A stretch of DNA of 39,909 bases from Cellvibrionaceae bacterium (GCA_021151525.1 JAGKXD010000031.1:1-39909); one strand, 5' to 3'; positions 1-7,952 are shown, counted from the first letter of the stretch. The notes: generated from the sequence alone by a model not told the origin. Translations and numbers: made by a program.

Positions 1-2
1 GT

Positions 3-125
3 TATAAACCTAATAGAATAAAATATTCTAGATTAATTAGTTCGCCTCCTAATGCTCACATAAATTTCATTCGCTTGCGCTCACCGAAGGATGCAAAAGC
101 GTTCATAGAAAGTATTGACGTTTAA
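3..125 (+). CDS. possible 3' end of a gene cut by the window edge
   Basis: An open frame enters from the left edge and stops with TAA at 123-125, giving about 40 codons. The last part (RSPKDAKAFIESIDV) looks protein-like, but no family is recognised and a 40-codon open frame can arise by chance in AT-rich DNA. Reported only as a possible partial gene. Confidence 0.2.
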   Translation, partial: YKPNRIKYSRLISSPPNAHINFIRLRSPKDAKAFIESIDV

Positions 126-404
126 ATATTGTCTTTTTCGTGGTTGATGCGCCACCACTCGCCTAGTGCCAAATAAGAATTAAATATTCGCCTAATATGA
201 AAAATCAATTTAATTGACAGGGATATACTGGCATTACTTTCAACAAGCGCGATTGCGATAAAAATTCTATTCGTATAATTTTTAAGAGTGAGTGTAAATC
301 GCAAATGGCTGAGCTTTTAGCCTTGGCTTTATGGATGCTGGTCGGTTTAAAAAGCGTGCAAAACAGGACATTTATTTTGCATAAGGTTTAAAAGGAGTGT
401 TGCT
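126..404. other. AT-rich intergenic region, no gene seen
   Basis: No convincing coding frame or RNA gene is seen here. A TTGACA hexamer lies at 214-219, but there is no -10 box at normal spacing. A strong Shine-Dalgarno sequence (AAAGGAG, 391-397) lies at the right end and belongs to the small ORF starting at 405. The promoter of the following operon is presumably in this stretch. Confidence 0.4.
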
Positions 405-539
405 ATGTGGTTCACCGGTTCAATTCAAATTTCCCCTAATGAAATATTTTCTTTATGGCAGATCGCACAAGTTTCTTGTGTGATTGTGGAAGTTTGCATT
501 TGTAATTTACCCAACTGTGGCCGTGAATTGTGTAGTTGA
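405..539 (+). CDS. small Cys-rich ORF, 44 aa, unknown
   Basis: A 44-codon ORF starting ATG-TGG, preceded by a strong ribosome binding site (AAAGGAG at 391-397, about 7 nt from the ATG). It ends 39 nt before the DUF2589 gene, on the same strand. The product begins MWFTGSIQISPNEIF. Its C-terminal half has five cysteines, three of them spaced C-x-C-x4-C, and ends in RELCS. No family is recognised. The ribosome binding site is the main argument that it is translated. It could be a leader peptide or a small member of the operon. No signal peptide or clear membrane helix is seen. Confidence 0.42.
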   Translation: MWFTGSIQISPNEIFSLWQIAQVSCVIVEVCICNLPNCGRELCS

Positions 540-578
540 TACCTATTGTTCGAACTCAATTAACAGAGGGATATTATT

Positions 579-1169
579 ATGGCTATAGGTCAAGAATTAT
601 CGTCTATTGATTTTCAATCCATGATTGGCGGGCCGCTTAATGCGGTGATTAAAGCGCAGGCACAATCGGCGCAAACATCCGTTGATTTTATAAAGAGTGT
701 TGGTTTTAATCCGTCTGATGCGGCGACTGATGCGGGTAAGCCGACAATGGTGAGCTTTGAATACGATAAGCCGATTGAATCGAAAGATGCGAACGGCGTG
801 ATCACAGTGACGCCGACGCCTTTTCATTTAACCGTGCCTATTCTTACGATGTTGCCGATTCCTTTTATTCGTGTTGAAGAGGTGACTATCGACTTTAACG
901 CGAAGATTAATTCGGTGGTGGAATCAACTACGTCATCGTCATCGGAATTAAATGCGTCGCTCGCCGTGAAAGGCGGATGGGGGCCTGTATCGGCAGAATT
1001 AAAATGCAGTTACAGCAATAAAAAATCCACGTCTGCTACAGATAAAACCGAGCGCACTTACAGTTTGGTTATTCATGTTCGCGCCGTGCAGGATGAACTG
1101 CCTGCGGGCATGGAAAAATTGCTCGGTGTACTTGAAAACAGTATTAAAGAAGTACCTAAAGCTGCTTAA
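579..1169 (+). CDS. DUF2589 domain-containing protein
   Basis: A 196-aa protein recognisable as the DUF2589 family, whose biochemical role I do not know. Residues 1-45 are a predicted amphipathic helix after a short N-terminus (MAIGQELSSIDF). Residues 57-170 are beta-rich, with the segment LPIPFIRVEEVTIDF at 92-106, a Ser/Thr-rich stretch (113-123), and a W-G-P-V-S-A-E-L strand near 134-141. No signal peptide is present, so it is probably cytoplasmic unless exported by another route. It has a clear ribosome binding site (AGAGGGAT, about 10 nt upstream). It is first or second in a gene set with the two unknown genes downstream; a perfect hairpin at 1187-1218 separates it from the next gene. 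Confidence 0.82.
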   Translation: MAIGQELSSIDFQSMIGGPLNAVIKAQAQSAQTSVDFIKSVGFNPSDAATDAGKPTMVSFEYDKPIESKDANGVITVTPTPFHLTVPILTMLPIPFIRVEEVTIDFNAKINSVVESTTSSSSELNASLAVKGGWGPVSAELKCSYSNKKSTSATDKTERTYSLVIHVRAVQDELPAGMEKLLGVLENSIKEVPKAA

Positions 1170-1186
1170 TTTTTTACTATTAAAAC

Positions 1187-1218
1187 AACCAACAACAATC
1201 GAAGGATTGTTGTTGGTT
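1187..1218 (+). promoter_or_regulatory. intercistronic hairpin, 14-bp perfect arms
   Basis: AACCAACAACAATC (1187-1200), loop GAAG, and GATTGTTGTTGGTT (1205-1218) form a perfect 14-bp stem with a tetraloop. It is not followed by a T-tract, so it is unlikely to be a full terminator. It sits 17 nt after the DUF2589 stop and 27 nt before the next start. It could protect the upstream mRNA from 3' exonucleases or attenuate transcription, giving more DUF2589 protein than downstream products. Confidence 0.7.
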
Positions 1219-1245
1219 CTGCTTTCTATTGCATGGAGATAATAA

Positions 1246-1923
1246 ATGTCAGACTTGGGCGATCTGTTGGGTTCACTAATGTCTGGATTAATTCGTGCGC
1301 GGCGTATGGCTGACGAACAGACAGCAGCACTTGCCGAATATTACAAAACCAATCCATTGCTCGAAGGATTGTCAGTTCCGCGTGTACGCATTCCCGAGCT
1401 GACAATTGATATGCCTTTTCTAATTGAAAATTATGTGGCGGGGGAAGTTGGCCAAATCGCCGATCCTACTAAAATTGCTGAAGCCGCCGTTGCGCAAGTG
1501 AAAACAACCTTGACCCGCAATAATATTAAAATCGGCAACACCTTTAATAAATCGTTTACCGACGAAATAAAAAAGCAACTGGGCACCATACAAGAATCAG
1601 GAACGCCGATTGTGCGTGAAGTTGTTGCGCGCAGTGTTCAAAGTGCTTTTGCTAATAGTCTTGCCAAATCTAAAAGCGAATTAACTGATTCGGAAAAAGA
1701 AATTATTGCCAAAGAATTGCGCTCAGGCGTAGCGGCAATTGCCATCGCAAAAGAACCTGTTAGATCCAGCCTTAATGCCAATATTGAAACTGCCGATGTT
1801 AAAGAAAAGGCGACGCCCACGAGTGTAGTGCGCTTGAAAATTACCTTAAAAGAAGAAGGACTCGAGTGGACAACGCAAGCCAGTGAAGCGGGCGGTGTAA
1901 AAAATACATTGCAACCGGAGTAG
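1246..1923 (+). CDS. unknown protein, distant DUF2589-like N-terminus
   Basis: A 225-aa protein with no confident family. ATG is preceded by GGAGA with about 7 nt spacing. Residues 1-35 are an amphipathic helix (LGDLLGSLMSGLIRARRMAD), followed by LSVPRVRIPELTIDM at 42-56, which aligns without gaps to LPIPFIRVEEVTIDF of the preceding DUF2589 protein (7 of 15 identical, several I/V exchanges). The middle (70-190) is predicted helical and Ala/Lys-rich; the C-terminus has a strand (SVVRLKITLKEEGLEW). No signal peptide is seen. Inference: a diverged relative or binding partner of the DUF2589 protein, perhaps forming a mixed assembly. Confidence 0.75.
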   Translation: MSDLGDLLGSLMSGLIRARRMADEQTAALAEYYKTNPLLEGLSVPRVRIPELTIDMPFLIENYVAGEVGQIADPTKIAEAAVAQVKTTLTRNNIKIGNTFNKSFTDEIKKQLGTIQESGTPIVREVVARSVQSAFANSLAKSKSELTDSEKEIIAKELRSGVAAIAIAKEPVRSSLNANIETADVKEKATPTSVVRLKITLKEEGLEWTTQASEAGGVKNTLQPE

Positions 1924-1931
1924 CTTGTTAA

Positions 1932-2528
1932 ATGCAGTGTATATTGCGCGAAAAATTGTTAAAGCAGGGTTTGCGCCTTTCAGAAATTAGCACTATTTAT
2001 CGCACGGATAGTTCGCGCTTTGTTGAATCTTATTTTCAATGGTTGGATGAGGCAGAAAAAGATTTATCAGGATTGCGCTCACCTATTGGGATTTTATTGC
2101 AGTCTGAAAAAACCTCACTGACTGCCGTTATGGATGGCTATCTCCCTAGCAATGTTCAGGAAGGTAAAAGTATTAGGAAAATTCAAAAAACGGTTGCTGC
2201 CCAATCGCTAGAAAAAATATCACAAGAAATTTATACGAAAATTGCAACCATTGATAATACGCTTGAACAGCTTAGCGAAAAAATGTGCCATGCAATTGCG
2301 GTCTTAGCGAGTAAAGAACCGAATGTCTATGATCATTTGGATGCGAGTCAGCAATCCATTGATATGTTGTGGGGCAAGTTAGGAAAAACGCCAGAAACGA
2401 TTCCCATGTTCAATTACTTTTGCGCCAAGCTTGCGGTGACAGATACGCACTACTTGTTGTTGGATATTATTCAAAAAGTTATTGGCAATAGATCTGGCGG
2501 CGCTCATAAGGTTGCTCATCGCATTTAA
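1932..2528 (+). CDS. unknown helical protein, last gene of the DUF2589 operon
   Basis: A 198-aa protein, not recognised. It starts 8 nt after the preceding stop, with GGAG 11 nt before the ATG, so it is probably translationally coupled. Predicted almost all helical, with a possible coiled-coil segment near residues 85-120 (QSLEKISQEIYTKIATIDNT). There is no signal peptide or transmembrane segment. A strong terminator follows directly, which marks the end of the transcription unit. Its function can only be guessed from the DUF2589 neighbours. Confidence 0.72.
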   Translation: MQCILREKLLKQGLRLSEISTIYRTDSSRFVESYFQWLDEAEKDLSGLRSPIGILLQSEKTSLTAVMDGYLPSNVQEGKSIRKIQKTVAAQSLEKISQEIYTKIATIDNTLEQLSEKMCHAIAVLASKEPNVYDHLDASQQSIDMLWGKLGKTPETIPMFNYFCAKLAVTDTHYLLLDIIQKVIGNRSGGAHKVAHRI

Positions 2529-2542
2529 ATGTTGCCCGCAAT

Positions 2543-2574
2543 AAAAAAGGCCTGCATCTCTGCAGGCCTTTTTG
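2543..2574. terminator. bidirectional Rho-independent terminator
   Basis: GGCCTGCA (2549-2556), loop TCTC, TGCAGGCC (2561-2568), flanked by an A-run on the left and TTTTT on the right. It lies between two convergent genes and can serve both the DUF2589 operon and the minus-strand gene. Confidence 0.9.
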
Positions 2575-2588
2575 TTTTGGTTCGACAA

Positions 2589-4091
2589 TTACAAATAGGC
2601 TTTCTTGAAGGCTTCTTTGGATTGTTGAATGTAAGTGCGCGTTTTGGTTGCGTGCATTTCCCAAGCTTTGCGGTCGTCTGCATTGCTGAAGGGGTTTTGA
2701 TCGGGCGCAATCGACTTATCAAATTTATCGTAGAAAGTAATCATCGCCGATGTAATTTGATTAAAACGCTCTTTGTATTCTTGCAGTTCGTCAATATTGC
2801 TATTGGCTTTCAACATGAATTGTACTAACTGTGCGTTAGAGCTTGAACGTGTTTGCACGGCTTCAGCTTGTTTTGCAAAGCCTTCGTTAATTGCTTTGAG
2901 CGCAGTCGCACGAGTTTGATCGTCTTTACTCATGACGCGGTTAAAGTTTTCAGATTGTTTATCTTGCCCGCCGTAAATCAAGTAGTCTTTTAAATGTTTG
3001 CTTAAATCCTTACGGAATTTGTCCACATCAGTTTGAATGTCAGCAAGGTCTTTATCCAAACCATTCGCTTTGGCTAATTCCTTTTCAATTTCGCCCAAGA
3101 ATTTTTCAGCAGTTTGATAAGTATTTAAACCATTTTTCTCAGCAAATTTTTGCATGTCTTTGCTGACGCCAGCATTTTCGTAAGACGATTTTTCAAAGGT
3201 CGTGGCGACGATAGATTTAAACGGTTCCGCGAAGGCGTTAAATGCGCCTGCAGTCACAATATTTAATGATGCCGTTGCAATGTCGCCGAATGGGCGAATC
3301 AATGAATCTAAACGCGTTTTTTGAATGGGTGAAGATACTTTTTTCACGTCATCAATAACGTGTTTGAAAGTAGCATAGCCCAAAGGGTTCGCCATTTTGC
3401 TGCGCTCGGAGGTGGCGAGAACGAGCGAAATGGTCGAGTAAATACCGTTAGAGTATTCAATGTACTGGCGTTGAATTTCAATTTGCGATGTGTAGTTGTC
3501 GCCCAATTTTTTCAAGGCTTCGGTTTGGATTTGGTAGCTTTGGTCATCGCGTAATTTGCCCATGACTTCATCAAAGACTAACTGCTGGTTTTTTTGCAGT
3601 GCGGTGCTCAATAAAATTTTATCGATAGAAATATCGTCGATGTTTAACACACCGCCGACAGATTCAATATCCAAACGAATATATTTTTTGCCCGGGTCAT
3701 CCACCGATACGCGTTTGGCGTGGTATTCGGTGTCGTTGTTGTTGCCTTCTAAAGTGCCAACTTGTACCCAGCCAGCATCGTTGCTCAATGAGCTGTTGAC
3801 CAACACTTTAATTTTGTAATTGGTAACGGGTGTAGATGTGCGCAACCACAATTCCATGGTGCCAGATTCGGCCACGGTATTTTTGGTGCGAATGGAGGCT
3901 TCATTTTCCACTTTGAGCGAATTGGTGCCGGAGTGTGCTTGGGTCGCATCAATGTCAGCACCGTAAACCAGTGCCCATTTTTGCGAGTCTCCTTCAAAAT
4001 CGCTGGCGAAATTGGCTTGCTTATCATCGGCAAAAACCGCGCTGCATACGGATAAAAGCAAAGGCGCGGCTAAGAGTTTGGCGTAGGTCAT
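2589..4091 (-). CDS. secreted protein: beta-sandwich-like domain plus long helical region
   Basis: A 500-aa exported protein of unknown function. The ATG at 4091 is chosen over a GTG at 4109 because AGGA sits about 6 nt upstream of it, and because it gives a clean signal peptide (MTYAKLLAAPLLLSVCSAVFA) with cleavage before DDK. Residues about 25-165 look like a carbohydrate-binding-type beta-sandwich: a W near the start, a HSGTNSLKVE turn, and the NIDDISIDKI strand typical of the end of such modules. Residues about 165-500 are predicted to be long helices. A weakly hydrophobic stretch (DIATASLNIVTAGAFNAFAE) lies near 270-290. It ends KEAFKKAYL. A helical pore-former or an extracellular adhesin-like protein are possibilities, not conclusions. 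It faces the DUF2589 operon. Confidence 0.75.
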   Translation of the reverse strand: MTYAKLLAAPLLLSVCSAVFADDKQANFASDFEGDSQKWALVYGADIDATQAHSGTNSLKVENEASIRTKNTVAESGTMELWLRTSTPVTNYKIKVLVNSSLSNDAGWVQVGTLEGNNNDTEYHAKRVSVDDPGKKYIRLDIESVGGVLNIDDISIDKILLSTALQKNQQLVFDEVMGKLRDDQSYQIQTEALKKLGDNYTSQIEIQRQYIEYSNGIYSTISLVLATSERSKMANPLGYATFKHVIDDVKKVSSPIQKTRLDSLIRPFGDIATASLNIVTAGAFNAFAEPFKSIVATTFEKSSYENAGVSKDMQKFAEKNGLNTYQTAEKFLGEIEKELAKANGLDKDLADIQTDVDKFRKDLSKHLKDYLIYGGQDKQSENFNRVMSKDDQTRATALKAINEGFAKQAEAVQTRSSSNAQLVQFMLKANSNIDELQEYKERFNQITSAMITFYDKFDKSIAPDQNPFSNADDRKAWEMHATKTRTYIQQSKEAFKKAYL

Positions 4092-4193
4092 GATTTTCCT
4101 GTTAAACACAATGAACGCAGAATTGAATCGGCAGGCAAACTATAGGTCGAGCTGAATGAACGCAATCTGAACGCTGCCGTAGGGAACGGCGGC

Positions 4194-4199
4194 TATAAT
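4194..4199 (+). promoter_or_regulatory. candidate -10 box for the RidA gene
   Basis: TATAAT at 4194-4199, 88 nt before the chosen start. No good -35 hexamer is seen at 16-18 nt spacing, so confidence is low. Confidence 0.3.
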
Positions 4200-4286
4200 A
4201 TCGTGTATCGCTACGCGGCGCAGGGGTTTTCAAGCCTAGTCCTGCTCTCTATACTCGGCCCTTTTGTTTCAGGAACAATAATCACC

Positions 4287-4670
4287 ATGACTAACAAAGC
4301 CATTATCCACAGCGACAACGCACCCGCTGCCATAGGTACTTATTCACAAGCCGTAAAAGTAAATAATACCGTTTATTTGTCGGGCCAAATTCCGTTGGAT
4401 CCAACCACTATGCAATTGGTCGATGGCGATTTTGCAGCGCAAGCGCATCAAGTGTTTAAGAACTTGCAGGCGGTTTGCGAAGCGGCAGGCGGTGGTTTGA
4501 AGGACATAGTTAAGCTCAACATCTACCTGACCGATTTGGCGAACTTCCCGGTTGTGAATGAAGTGATGGGTCAGTATTTCAGCGCGCCCTTCCCTGCGCG
4601 TGCGGCGATTGGCATTAATCAGTTGCCACGTGCGTCCTTGATTGAAGCCGATGGGATTATGGTGATATAA
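4287..4670 (+). CDS. ridA: RidA family reactive intermediate/imine deaminase
   Basis: A 127-aa protein of the YjgF/YER057c/UK114 (Rid) family, which hydrolyses reactive enamine/imine intermediates released by PLP enzymes such as threonine dehydratase. The open frame extends 28 codons further upstream, but the ATG at 4287 gives the family's standard N-terminus and length and has AGGA upstream. Visible signatures are NAPAAIGTYSQAV, LSGQIPLDP, and FPARAAIG with the substrate-binding Arg at residue 105 and Glu120, at the same numbers as in E. coli RidA. It stands alone here; the common spoT neighbourhood is absent. Confidence 0.9.
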   Translation: MTNKAIIHSDNAPAAIGTYSQAVKVNNTVYLSGQIPLDPTTMQLVDGDFAAQAHQVFKNLQAVCEAAGGGLKDIVKLNIYLTDLANFPVVNEVMGQYFSAPFPARAAIGINQLPRASLIEADGIMVI

Positions 4671-4757
4671 ACTCGCTGCGCTTTCATATAAATAAAAAGA
4701 TACACAAAGACTCACAACACGACTCTGCAAAATATTAATCAGCATGAGGAGTGTTAA

Positions 4758-6284
4758 ATGGATAGGCGTCGTTTTATTGAGCTGACTATCGCGTCGGCAT
4801 CATTGGCATTGACGGGCTGTGGCGGCGGTGGAGGTGGTGATAGTTCAACATCAACTCCACCGATAACAACGCAACCGTTCGATGACAGCTTCAAGGAATT
4901 ATCCAGCAAACTGCAAGGCACGGTTATTACGCCCGCGAGCACTGACTACGACAATGCGCGCGTGGTCTATAACACCCGCTTCGACGATATAAAGCCTAAG
5001 GCAATTGTGCGCTGCACCAGTGCGGACGATGTAGTCGCCACCGTCGAATACGCGAGAAAGGCGGGTATTGCCATAGTGCCGCGCTGCGGCGGCCATGGTT
5101 ATGCGGGCTATTCCACAACCACCGGCATAGTGGTTGATCTCAGCTCCATGAATAAAATCACTCTGAGTAACGGCACGGCAACCGTAGGTGCTGGTGCTCG
5201 TCTGGTGGATGTTTATGATCAACTGACGGCCAAGGGCGTGGCTATCCCTCTCGGCAGCTGCGCGACTGTGGGGATTTCCGGCCTTACACTCGGCGGTGGC
5301 ATAGGCATTGTGGATCGCGCTTATGGGCTCACCTGCGACAACCTCATCTCTGCCGACGTGGTGCTGGCCGATGGCCGTAAAGTCACCTGCGATGCCGGTG
5401 TCGAGCCCGATTTATTCTGGGCGTTGCGCGGTGGTGGCGGTGGCAACTTCGGCATAGTGACTTCCTTTACCTACAAAACCCACCCCACTCGAGATATCAC
5501 GGTCTTACAGGCTTATTACAACTTTGCCGATTACGAAAAGATCATGGATGCCTGGCAAAATTGGCCGAGCAAACTGCCGGATACTATCTGGGGGCAGTTG
5601 ATTCTGTCTTGGAATGGCGGCGCGCCCAGCGTTTACCTGCGCGCGTTCTGCCTAGGTACAGAAGCAGATCTAACGCCCTACTGGAATCAATTTAAGGCGG
5701 AAACCGGCGTTGAGCCCATGAACCCCTTTATCAGCACCTCCAGCTACCGCGACACCATGCTCAGTGCCTGCGGCGGCGCAACGGTTGAACAGTGCCATGT
5801 TGCCGGCCAAACACCTAAAGGCATTATGCAGCGCAATGCCTTTGCGGCCACGTCAGATTTCTTCGCCAAACCAATACCTTTGGAAGGCATGCAAACCCTG
5901 AAGCGTTTTATCCTCGACGGTCAAGCCAAGGCGCAATACGGCATGATCATTATGGATTTGATGGGCGGCGCGATAAAAAACTTCCAGCCCAGTGATACGG
6001 CGTTTATTCACCGCGATGCACTCTTTAGCTTCGAGTATTACAGCTATTTCAACGGTGGTACGGCGGCAGCAACGGTGGATGCATCCCAAGCTTGGCTCCA
6101 CAGCTTCCGCGAAACCATGAAGCCTTGGAGTACGAACCTCGCTTACGTGAATTATATTGATCCGCTAATCACCGATTGGAAAACCGCTTATTACGGCAAT
6201 AACTACGCACGTTTGGCGAAAATCAAAACCAAATACGACCCTAATTGGGTTTTCCGCTTGCCGCAGGGGGTGGAGCCGGGCTAG
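4758..6284 (+). CDS. Tat-exported lipoprotein FAD oxidoreductase, berberine-bridge type
   Basis: A 508-aa FAD-linked oxidoreductase of the BBE/PCMH family (FAD_binding_4 plus C-terminal BBE domain). The N-terminus combines a twin-arginine motif (DRRRFIEL) with a lipobox (L18-T-G-C21) followed by poly-Gly, so it is probably folded in the cytoplasm and anchored as a lipoprotein. Both bicovalent FAD attachment residues are visible: His113 in CGGHGYAGYS and Cys168 in GSCATVGISG. The C-terminus has the expected NYARLAKIKTKYDP BBE motif. Family members oxidise sugars, oligosaccharides or secondary metabolites with O2; the substrate here is not predictable. GAGGAG precedes the start. In a cellulose degrader an oligosaccharide oxidase is attractive, but this is inference. 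Confidence 0.85.
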   Translation: MDRRRFIELTIASASLALTGCGGGGGGDSSTSTPPITTQPFDDSFKELSSKLQGTVITPASTDYDNARVVYNTRFDDIKPKAIVRCTSADDVVATVEYARKAGIAIVPRCGGHGYAGYSTTTGIVVDLSSMNKITLSNGTATVGAGARLVDVYDQLTAKGVAIPLGSCATVGISGLTLGGGIGIVDRAYGLTCDNLISADVVLADGRKVTCDAGVEPDLFWALRGGGGGNFGIVTSFTYKTHPTRDITVLQAYYNFADYEKIMDAWQNWPSKLPDTIWGQLILSWNGGAPSVYLRAFCLGTEADLTPYWNQFKAETGVEPMNPFISTSSYRDTMLSACGGATVEQCHVAGQTPKGIMQRNAFAATSDFFAKPIPLEGMQTLKRFILDGQAKAQYGMIIMDLMGGAIKNFQPSDTAFIHRDALFSFEYYSYFNGGTAAATVDASQAWLHSFRETMKPWSTNLAYVNYIDPLITDWKTAYYGNNYARLAKIKTKYDPNWVFRLPQGVEPG

Positions 6285-6309
6285 AAGCTTGGTGGGGTTT
6301 GTTTAGTAG

Positions 6310-6390
6310 GGAGTCGTCATCCTCGCGTAGCGGGGATCCAGCTTTTGATATTACTGAAAGGCGTTTAAGAGCTGGATCCCCGCTACGCGA
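6310..6390. repeat. dispersed inverted repeat, family A, copy 1
   Basis: Two perfect 21-bp inverted arms at 6323-6343 and 6370-6390 (core CGTAGCGGGGATCCAGCT) are separated by 26 nt. The left part (6310-6346) recurs at 34241-34278 in inverse orientation with one visible mismatch. It lies between two convergent genes and can form a strong hairpin in RNA, so it may also terminate transcription. Confidence 0.85.
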
Positions 6391-6402
6391 CCCATTTAAT
6401 CA

Positions 6403-7818
6403 CTAGCCCTTTTTTACCGCCGCCGGATTCGGCAAATCTGTAATAGTCCCGCCCGCTAATTCTGCGGCCAGCCCAACCGTTTCATGCAGTGTGGGGTGTG
6501 CGTGAATGGTAAGGGCAACATCCTCTACGCTCGCGTTAAATTCCAGTGCGAGTGTAAGTTCGCCCAACAATTCCCCCGCGTGTACACCAACGATGCCTGC
6601 ACCTAATAAGCGATCTGTTAGTGGGTCATAAATCAGTTTGGTCTTGCCTTCGCTGCGGTCTGCACTTAGGGCGCGGCCACTGGCCGACCATGGGTAAACC
6701 GTCGTTTTGTAGTTGATGCGGCGCTGTTGCGCCTCTTTCTCAGTTAAGCCAACCCAAGCAATTTCGGGGCTGGTGTAAGCGATGGATGGAATCGCTAGCG
6801 GAGCGAATTCGTGTTTGTGCCCTGCAATTACTTCGGCGGCGGCGTGGCCTTCATGACTCGCTTTGTGCGCCAGCATGGGCTGGCCGACAATATCGCCAAT
6901 CGCAAAAATATGCGGCACATTGGTTTGTAGATAGGAATTCACCGGGATAAAGCCGCGCTCATCCACATTAACTCCCGCTTTTTCGGCGGCTATTTTTTTG
7001 CCGTTGGGGGTGCGGCCAACGGCGACCAAGACCGCATCGAAGGGACGTTCTTCACTGGCGTTGCTGAACTTCACATAGATAGCATCAGGCTTGGCGGTCA
7101 CTGCCTCGACTTTGGTGGAGAGCAATAACTCAAATTTGTCTTTGTTGTAGCGGGTAAAAACAGTGACCAAATCTTTGTCCGCCGCGGGAATAACCTGATC
7201 GGCAAACTCCACTACTGTGACTTTGCAGCCCAAGGCTTCATACACGGTCGCCATTTCCAAACCTATAATGCCGCCGCCAATTACCAGTAAGCGAGCGGGA
7301 ACTGAGGCCAATTCCAGTGCGCCAGTGGAATCGAAAATGCGGGGATCTTCGGGGATAAAGGGCAGTTTTACACTGGATGAACCTGCAGCAATAATCGCAT
7401 GTTCGAACTCCACCAGCGTTTGGTCGCTGCCATTGATAACCTGGATGTGGCGATCATCCACAAAGCTGCCGTAGCCGTGGACGATCTGCACCTTGCGCCC
7501 TTTCGCCATGCCTGAAACGCCGCCCACCAATTTGCCCACTACCGATTCTTTGTAGGCGCGAACCTTATTTAAATCGTAAGAAACCGAGCCAAAACTCACC
7601 CCCAAATGATCCGCATGTTTGGCTTCGTTGATGACCTCAGCCACATGCAGCAAGGCTTTGGAGGGAATGCATCCCACGTTCAGGCACACGCCGCCAAGCG
7701 TGGAGTACTGCTCAATCATCACCACATCCAAGCCTAGATCTGCCGCGCGGAATGCGGCTGAATAACCACCGGGGCCACTGCCCAAAACGACGACTTGAGT
7801 TTTTACTGATGTGGTCAT
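6403..7818 (-). CDS. lpdA: dihydrolipoyl dehydrogenase (E3)
   Basis: A 471-aa flavoprotein disulfide oxidoreductase that reoxidises dihydrolipoyl groups of 2-oxoacid dehydrogenase complexes or the glycine cleavage H protein, producing NADH. An FAD-binding GSGPGG (13-18), the redox pair Cys45/Cys50 in GGVCLNVGCIPSK, an NAD-binding GGGIIG, a second FAD site (FAIGDI) and the C-terminal His441/Glu446 (HPTLHE) are all visible. Length and the TDLPNP C-terminus match enterobacterial Lpd. CAGGAG precedes the start. No E1 or E2 gene is nearby, so this is an orphan or extra copy. Two palindromes upstream suggest control by the divergent TetR-type gene. Confidence 0.95.
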   Translation of the reverse strand: MTTSVKTQVVVLGSGPGGYSAAFRAADLGLDVVMIEQYSTLGGVCLNVGCIPSKALLHVAEVINEAKHADHLGVSFGSVSYDLNKVRAYKESVVGKLVGGVSGMAKGRKVQIVHGYGSFVDDRHIQVINGSDQTLVEFEHAIIAAGSSSVKLPFIPEDPRIFDSTGALELASVPARLLVIGGGIIGLEMATVYEALGCKVTVVEFADQVIPAADKDLVTVFTRYNKDKFELLLSTKVEAVTAKPDAIYVKFSNASEERPFDAVLVAVGRTPNGKKIAAEKAGVNVDERGFIPVNSYLQTNVPHIFAIGDIVGQPMLAHKASHEGHAAAEVIAGHKHEFAPLAIPSIAYTSPEIAWVGLTEKEAQQRRINYKTTVYPWSASGRALSADRSEGKTKLIYDPLTDRLLGAGIVGVHAGELLGELTLALEFNASVEDVALTIHAHPTLHETVGLAAELAGGTITDLPNPAAVKKG

Positions 7819-7830
7819 GATTTGCTCCTG

Positions 7831-7858
7831 AATTTACCTATCTGGTGATAGGTAAATT
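7831..7858. promoter_or_regulatory. probable TetR operator O1
   Basis: A perfect 12-bp inverted repeat, left arm AATTTACCTATC (7831-7842), spacer TGGT, right arm GATAGGTAAATT. It starts 12 nt upstream of the lpdA start codon, in the lpdA/tetR divergent region, and shares the CTATC-N4-GATAGGTAAA core with a second site at 7884-7908. Confidence 0.8.
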
Positions 7859-7883
7859 AGAGCAGCTTGATTGTTTCGTCAAG

Positions 7884-7908
7884 CCTATCTATCGCTAGAT
7901 AGGTAAAC
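7884..7908. promoter_or_regulatory. probable TetR operator O2
   Basis: CTATC (7889-7893), spacer GCTA, GATAGGTAAA (7898-7907) repeats the O1 core with the same spacing. An overlapping perfect palindrome CCTATCTA-N4-TAGATAGG spans 7884-7903. It lies 45 nt before the tetR start, so one repressor could control both directions. Confidence 0.78.
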
Positions 7909-7952
7909 TGGCTAAAATAATCTAACAATTATCGACAAAGCTCCTTAAGACC

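Noticed and set aside
122..304. Minus-strand 60-aa ORF in the AT-rich left region
   Set aside because: No ribosome binding site, no recognisable family, and composition fits random AT-rich sequence.
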